DNA of 64,000 bases, taken from the NCBI RefSeq assembly GCF_024580525.1, contig NZ_JANIKQ010000009.1:46995-110994 (forward strand). Reading direction: 5' to 3'. The stretch is from Neisseria dentiae (GTDB lineage Bacteria; Pseudomonadota; Gammaproteobacteria; Burkholderiales; Neisseriaceae). Positions 60,466-64,000 of the stretch are shown here, piece by piece; the stretch's first letter is position 1; every line of letters begins with the position of its first letter. The position numbers and the translations under genes are program-made. The notes beneath the pieces were generated by a model. That model was not told where the DNA came from, made no database searches, and saw nothing but the letters and a program-made list of their open reading frames with translations.

Positions 60466-63072
60466 TTATGCCGCATTGCCCTCTAAGAAGTCTTGTGCAA
60501 AGCGTTGCAGCACGCCGCCTGCTTCGTAAATCAGCACTTCTTCGGCTGTGTCCAAACGACAGGTAACAGGCACTTCGACCGTTTCGCCGTTTTTGCGGTG
60601 GATCACCAGCGTCAAGTCGCAGCGCGGTTCGCGTTTGCCGATGACATCGTAGGTTTCTGTACCGTCCAGTTCGAGCGTGCGGCGGTTCACGCCTTCTTTG
60701 AATTGCAAGGGCAGTACGCCCATGCCGATCAGGTTGGTGCGGTGGATGCGCTCGAAACCTTCGGCCACAATCGCTTCCACACCTGCTAGGCGCACGCCTT
60801 TGGCGGCCCAATCACGGCTCGAACCTTGGCCGTAATCGGCGCCGGCCACGATAATCAGCGGCTGTTTGCGGTTCATATAGGTTTCGATGGCTTCCCACAT
60901 CCGCATCACTTGGCCCTCCGGCTCCACACGCGCCAACGAGCCTTGTTTCACCGTGCCGTCTTCGTTTTTCACCATTTCGTTAAACAGTTTAGGGTTGGCG
61001 AAAGTGGCGCGTTGTGCGGTTAAGTGGTCGCCGCGGTGGGTGGCGTAAGAGTTGAAGTCCTCTTCAGGCAGGCCCATTTTGGCCAAATATTCACCGGCCG
61101 CGCTGGTCGGCAAAATGGCGTTGGAGGGCGACAAGTGGTCGGTGGTGATGTTGTCGGGCAGAATCGCCAGCGGGCGCATGCCTTTGAGCGTGCGCTCGCC
61201 CGCCAATGCGCCTTCCCAGTAAGGCGGGCGGCGGATATAGGTGGACATCGGCCGCCAGTCGTACAACGGCGACGGTGCTTTTTCCGCTGCACCGGTGTCG
61301 AACATCGGGATATACACATCGCGGAACTGCTGCGGTTTCACATGTTCGGCCACGATGGCGTCGATTTCTTCGTCGCTCGGCCAAATGTCTTTCAGGCGGA
61401 TTTCTTTGCCATCAGCCACGCCCAGCACATCGTTTTCGATATCAAAGCGGATGCTGCCGGCGATCGCATAGGCCACCACCAGCGGCGGCGAAGCCAAGAA
61501 AGCTTGTTTGGCATAGGGGTGGATGCGGCCGTCGAAATTGCGGTTGCCCGACAATACCGCGGTGGCGTACAAATCGCGATCGATGATTTCCTGTTGGATT
61601 TTCGGATCCAACGCGCCGGACATACCGTTACACGTGGTGCAGGCAAAAGCAACGATGCCGAAGCCGAGTTTTTCCAATTCAGGCAGCAAACCGGCTTCTT
61701 TCAGATAGATTTCTGCCACTTTCGAGCCCGGTGCGAATGAAGACTTCACCCACGGTTTGCGGGTTAAGCCCAATTCGTTGGCTTTTTTCGCCAGCAAGGC
61801 GGCAGCGACCACGTTGCGCGGGTTGGAAGTGTTGGTGCACGAGGTAATCGCTGCGATAATCACCGCGCCGTCGGGCATTTGGCCGTCTGAAGGCTCTTCG
61901 TAAGATGCGGCAATGCCTTTGGCAGCCAAGTCGGCGGTGGCGAAACGGGCGTGCGGATTGCTGGGGCCGGCCATATTGCGCACCACGGTGGATAAATCGA
62001 ACTTCAGTACGCGAGGATAGAGGGCGGTTTTCAGCGCATCAGACCACAAACCGGCGGTTTTGGCATAAGTTTCTACCAATTTCACTTGCTCGTCGTCGCG
62101 GCCGGTGAGTTTCAGATAGTCGATGGTTTGCTGGTCGATGGAGAACATCGCGGCAGTGGCGCCAAATTCGGGTGTCATATTGGAAATGGTGGCGCGGTCG
62201 CCGATCGACAAACTGTCGGCACCTTCGCCGAAAAATTCGACAAATGCGCCGACTACGCGCTCTTTGCGCAAAAATTCGGTCAGCGCGAGCACGATATCGG
62301 TAGCGGTAATACCGGGCTGGCGTTTGCCGGTCAGCTCCACGCCGACGATATCGGGTAGGCGCATCATCGAAGCACGGCCGAGCATCACGGTTTCGGCCTC
62401 CAAACCGCCCACACCCACCGAAATCACGCCCAGCGCATCCACATGCGGCGTATGCGAGTCGGTGCCGACGCAGGTATCGGGGAAAGCCACGCCGTTTTTC
62501 ACTTGAATCACCGGCGACATTTTTTCCAGATTGATTTGGTGCATGATGCCGTTGCCCGCCGGAATCACGTCCACATTTTCAAAGGCGGTTTTGGTCCAAT
62601 TGATAAAATGGAAACGGTCTTCGTTACGGCGGTCTTCGATTTCGCGGTTTTTGCGGAAGGCATCAGGATCGTAACCGCCGCACTCTACCGCCAACGAGTG
62701 GTCAACAATCAATTGGGTTTGAACAACAGGATTGACTTTGCTCGGATCGCCGCCTTTTTCGGCAATCGCATCACGCAAACCGGCCAAATCCACCAATGCC
62801 GTCTGCCCCAGAATATCGTGGCACACCACGCGCGCAGGGAACCACGGAAAATCGATTTCCTGTTTGCGTTCGATTAATTGCGAGAGCCAGGAATTAAGTG
62901 TTTCCAAGTCAACATTACTTGCACGGTTGACCAAGTTTTCAGCCAGAATACGCGAGGTGTAAGGCAAGGTATCGTAGGAACCCGGTTTGATGGCTTCGCA
63001 CGCCGCGCGCGCGTCGTAGTATTCCAAATTAGTGCCGGGCAGGGGTTTGCGGTAGATTTGGTTGGTGCTCAT
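60466..63072 (-). CDS. acnD: Fe/S-dependent 2-methylisocitrate dehydratase AcnD
   Basis: An aconitase-family enzyme of the 2-methylcitrate cycle of propionate breakdown. It dehydrates 2-methylcitrate and needs PrpF to give the usable isomer. The 868-residue protein matches AcnD length and sequence: IYRKPLPGTNLEYYDARAAC, PWFPARVVCHDILGQTALVD, NGIMHQINLEKMSPVIQ, and the 4Fe-4S ligands in AITSCTNTSNPRNVV and AFACTTCNGMSGALDP. The C-terminal swivelling domain carries YGQGSSRDWAAKGVRLAGVE. The N-terminus distinguishes it from housekeeping AcnA. The ATG is at 63070-63072. prpF, prpC and prpB are not in the sequence available, so the pathway genes are either beyond 64 kb or elsewhere. Confidence 0.88.
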   Translation of the reverse strand: MSTNQIYRKPLPGTNLEYYDARAACEAIKPGSYDTLPYTSRILAENLVNRASNVDLETLNSWLSQLIERKQEIDFPWFPARVVCHDILGQTALVDLAGLRDAIAEKGGDPSKVNPVVQTQLIVDHSLAVECGGYDPDAFRKNREIEDRRNEDRFHFINWTKTAFENVDVIPAGNGIMHQINLEKMSPVIQVKNGVAFPDTCVGTDSHTPHVDALGVISVGVGGLEAETVMLGRASMMRLPDIVGVELTGKRQPGITATDIVLALTEFLRKERVVGAFVEFFGEGADSLSIGDRATISNMTPEFGATAAMFSIDQQTIDYLKLTGRDDEQVKLVETYAKTAGLWSDALKTALYPRVLKFDLSTVVRNMAGPSNPHARFATADLAAKGIAASYEEPSDGQMPDGAVIIAAITSCTNTSNPRNVVAAALLAKKANELGLTRKPWVKSSFAPGSKVAEIYLKEAGLLPELEKLGFGIVAFACTTCNGMSGALDPKIQQEIIDRDLYATAVLSGNRNFDGRIHPYAKQAFLASPPLVVAYAIAGSIRFDIENDVLGVADGKEIRLKDIWPSDEEIDAIVAEHVKPQQFRDVYIPMFDTGAAEKAPSPLYDWRPMSTYIRRPPYWEGALAGERTLKGMRPLAILPDNITTDHLSPSNAILPTSAAGEYLAKMGLPEEDFNSYATHRGDHLTAQRATFANPKLFNEMVKNEDGTVKQGSLARVEPEGQVMRMWEAIETYMNRKQPLIIVAGADYGQGSSRDWAAKGVRLAGVEAIVAEGFERIHRTNLIGMGVLPLQFKEGVNRRTLELDGTETYDVIGKREPRCDLTLVIHRKNGETVEVPVTCRLDTAEEVLIYEAGGVLQRFAQDFLEGNAA

Positions 63073-63245
63073 GAGTTTAATCCTTTGTGAATATTTTTCT
63101 TGTTTAAACAGCGTTCAAAGCTAACTGTTATTTTTCAGACGGCCTCAGGCCGTTTGAATGTAGTGTATTGTAATCGCTGATATGCTCAACCGAAAGGGGT
63201 AAATAAATTTTTATTTATAACTTATCATTTCTCCCGAATTCCGCC

Positions 63246-63653
63246 TTAACGCAACTTTTCTAAAAACGGGTTGTAACAGATTTCCCATAAAAAGCCGTCC
63301 GGATCGGCAATATAGCCGCTATACCCCCCCAAAAAAATACTGTTTGCGGCTGCTTCACAACCGTAACGTTTTTCTTAGAAAAAGTACGAAACAACTCATC
63401 TACTTCGGCTTCACTGCTAACATTATGCGCCAGCGTGAAACGTGCAAAACCACTACCTTCCGCACTTACCCCCGCATCTTCTGCCAAAGCATGCTTGCCG
63501 AACAACGCAAAAAGCAGCGCACTACCCGTTTGATAAAACGCAATATGCTCATTGCTACTTTCGTTTGGTTCCCAACCGAAAACATCCCGATAAAAACAAC
63601 GGGAAACATGAATATCGCCCTCCCAACGTGATGAAATTGATGTGCTGATCCAT
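63246..63653 (-). pseudogene. VOC (glyoxalase/bleomycin-resistance) family gene with two frameshifts
   Basis: From the ATG at 63651-63653 (AGGAGAGG upstream) translation starts MDQHINFITLG. One extra base in a GGGAGGG stretch near 63620 then shifts the frame. The next frame reads VSRCFYRDVFGWEPNESSNE and continues through FARFTLAHNVSSEAEVDELF to TVFFWGG, where a T7G7 double homopolymer (plus strand C7A7 at 63324-63337) is one base short. A third frame completes YSGYIADPDGFLWEICYNPF and LEKLR. Corrected, it is an intact single-domain VOC protein of about 135 residues. Both breaks are in homopolymers, so real decay, phase variation or assembly error are all possible. Confidence 0.8.
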
Positions 63654-63919
63654 ATCCTCTCCTAATTTCATTACTTAAAAAACGATATCATTGCTGGATA
63701 AAAGTAATTGTAATTGCCAAACTCAGAGCATATCCCTAAAAACTTATTTGCCGTTATTCCCGTATAGACAGGAATAACGGCAGTGAGATATTTTCAGACG
63801 GCCTGAGTGAATTTCACAAAAGTCTCATATACAAAATATAACTGCGAAGATGCCGTCCGAAACGATACGTCCGGACGGCCTCTGCATCTGTTACCATACG
63901 CAGCCTGCCGGCAGCTTCA
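63654..63919. other. Gap with decayed repeats
   Basis: Contains GTTATTCCCGTATAGACAGG (then AATAAC), a diverged dRS3-like palindrome near 63752, an isolated DUS, a decayed right end (TTTCACAAAAGTCTC) near 63818, and a DUS-like hairpin GCCGTCCGAA...GTCCGGACGGC near 63852-63880 that may terminate a neighbour. No gene is visible. Confidence 0.5.
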
Positions 63920-64000
63920 CTACTTAGCGGTCGGTTTTTTCACCGCAGGCTGCGCCTTCTTCGCCTCCTTGGCCCCCACCGTCGCCTCCTCCCGCAGCTT
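63920..64000 (-). CDS. C-terminal end of an unidentified Lys/Ala-rich protein (runs off the window)
   Basis: The last 26 codons of a minus-strand frame that is open at the window edge, ending EAKKAQPAVKKPTAK and a TAG stop at 63920-63922. A low-complexity Lys/Ala/Pro tail cannot be assigned to a family. A DUS-like hairpin about 40 bases after the stop (near 63852-63880) would fit as its terminator, which supports a real gene end. Confidence 0.4.
   Translation of the reverse strand, partial: KLREEATVGAKEAKKAQPAVKKPTAK

Noticed and set aside
1..64000. tRNA, rRNA, tmRNA or riboswitch genes
   Set aside because: Intergenic regions were read for cloverleaf and conserved rRNA stretches and none was recognised; a covariance-model search (tRNAscan-SE, Infernal) would be decisive.

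Overview
The window is chromosomal DNA of a Neisseria-type betaproteobacterium. The clearest sign is the very frequent 10-mer GCCGTCTGAA (the neisserial DNA uptake sequence, DUS), usually as AGGCCGTCTGAA. From memory that is the AG-DUS dialect of many commensal neisseriae, not the AT-DUS of N. meningitidis and N. gonorrhoeae. dRS3-type repeats (ATTCCC-N8-GGGAAT) and the gene content (fabI, hemC, acnD, RelA-type synthetase, lgt-trpG-trpD, trpA-accD, potGHI) agree. The species cannot be named from this window. No rRNA, tRNA, CRISPR array or prophage was recognised.

Layout. 0-10 kb is housekeeping: the 5' end of argF, a class I methyltransferase, fabI, an ArsC/Spx-family protein, a lipoprotein, gph, hemC, an exported small protein, ybeY-corC and glyS. 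From 10 to 17 kb, between glyS and glyQ, lies a visibly AT-richer block of surface-glycan genes, all on the minus strand. It holds gtrA, a gtrB-like glycosyltransferase, a DUF2142 membrane protein and a 1195-residue protein with three glycosyltransferase regions and a coiled coil. msbA and glyQ follow. From 20 to 27.7 kb are an OmpA-family protein, putP, lgt, trpG, trpD, trpA and accD. At 28-29.4 kb is an RTX protein with a Pro/Lys/Glu stalk, then an IS1016-like (IS1595-family) element inserted in a palindromic repeat. From 30 to 36.5 kb are a GTPase/DUF2868 pair, a putative outer-membrane protein, an NlpD-like lipoprotein and fxsA.

From 36.6 to 46.4 kb are relA, murI, tsaE-amiC, speB, a dedA-family gene, glmM and prmB. 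From 46.6 to 49.1 kb is a copper-export pair, a CopZ-like chaperone and copA, behind a textbook MerR/CueR-type promoter with a 19-bp spacer. From 49.4 to 57 kb are recN, ridA, ybaK, clpX, pbpG and a nitronate-monooxygenase-family gene. From 57 to 63 kb are the polyamine ABC genes potG-potH-potI and acnD. The window closes with a doubly frameshifted VOC/glyoxalase pseudogene and the 3' end of an unidentified minus-strand gene.

How the genes connect. NlpD (amidase activator with a degenerate LytM site), AmiC (Tat-exported amidase), PbpG, MurI and GlmM all serve the cell wall. Lgt, MsbA, FabI and AccD serve envelope lipids. The glyQ-glyS glycan block is the best candidate for an undescribed system: a Gtr-like three-component module (undecaprenyl-phosphate sugar synthase, flippase, membrane glycosyltransferase) next to a multi-domain cytoplasmic glycosyltransferase and the lipid A flippase. 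Intergenic regions are dominated by DUS hairpin terminators and small mobile-looking repeats. These include elements bounded by GAGACCTTTGCAAA and its complement (IS1106-like ends, from memory) and a 192-bp element with 22-bp terminal inverted repeats starting in CTAG.
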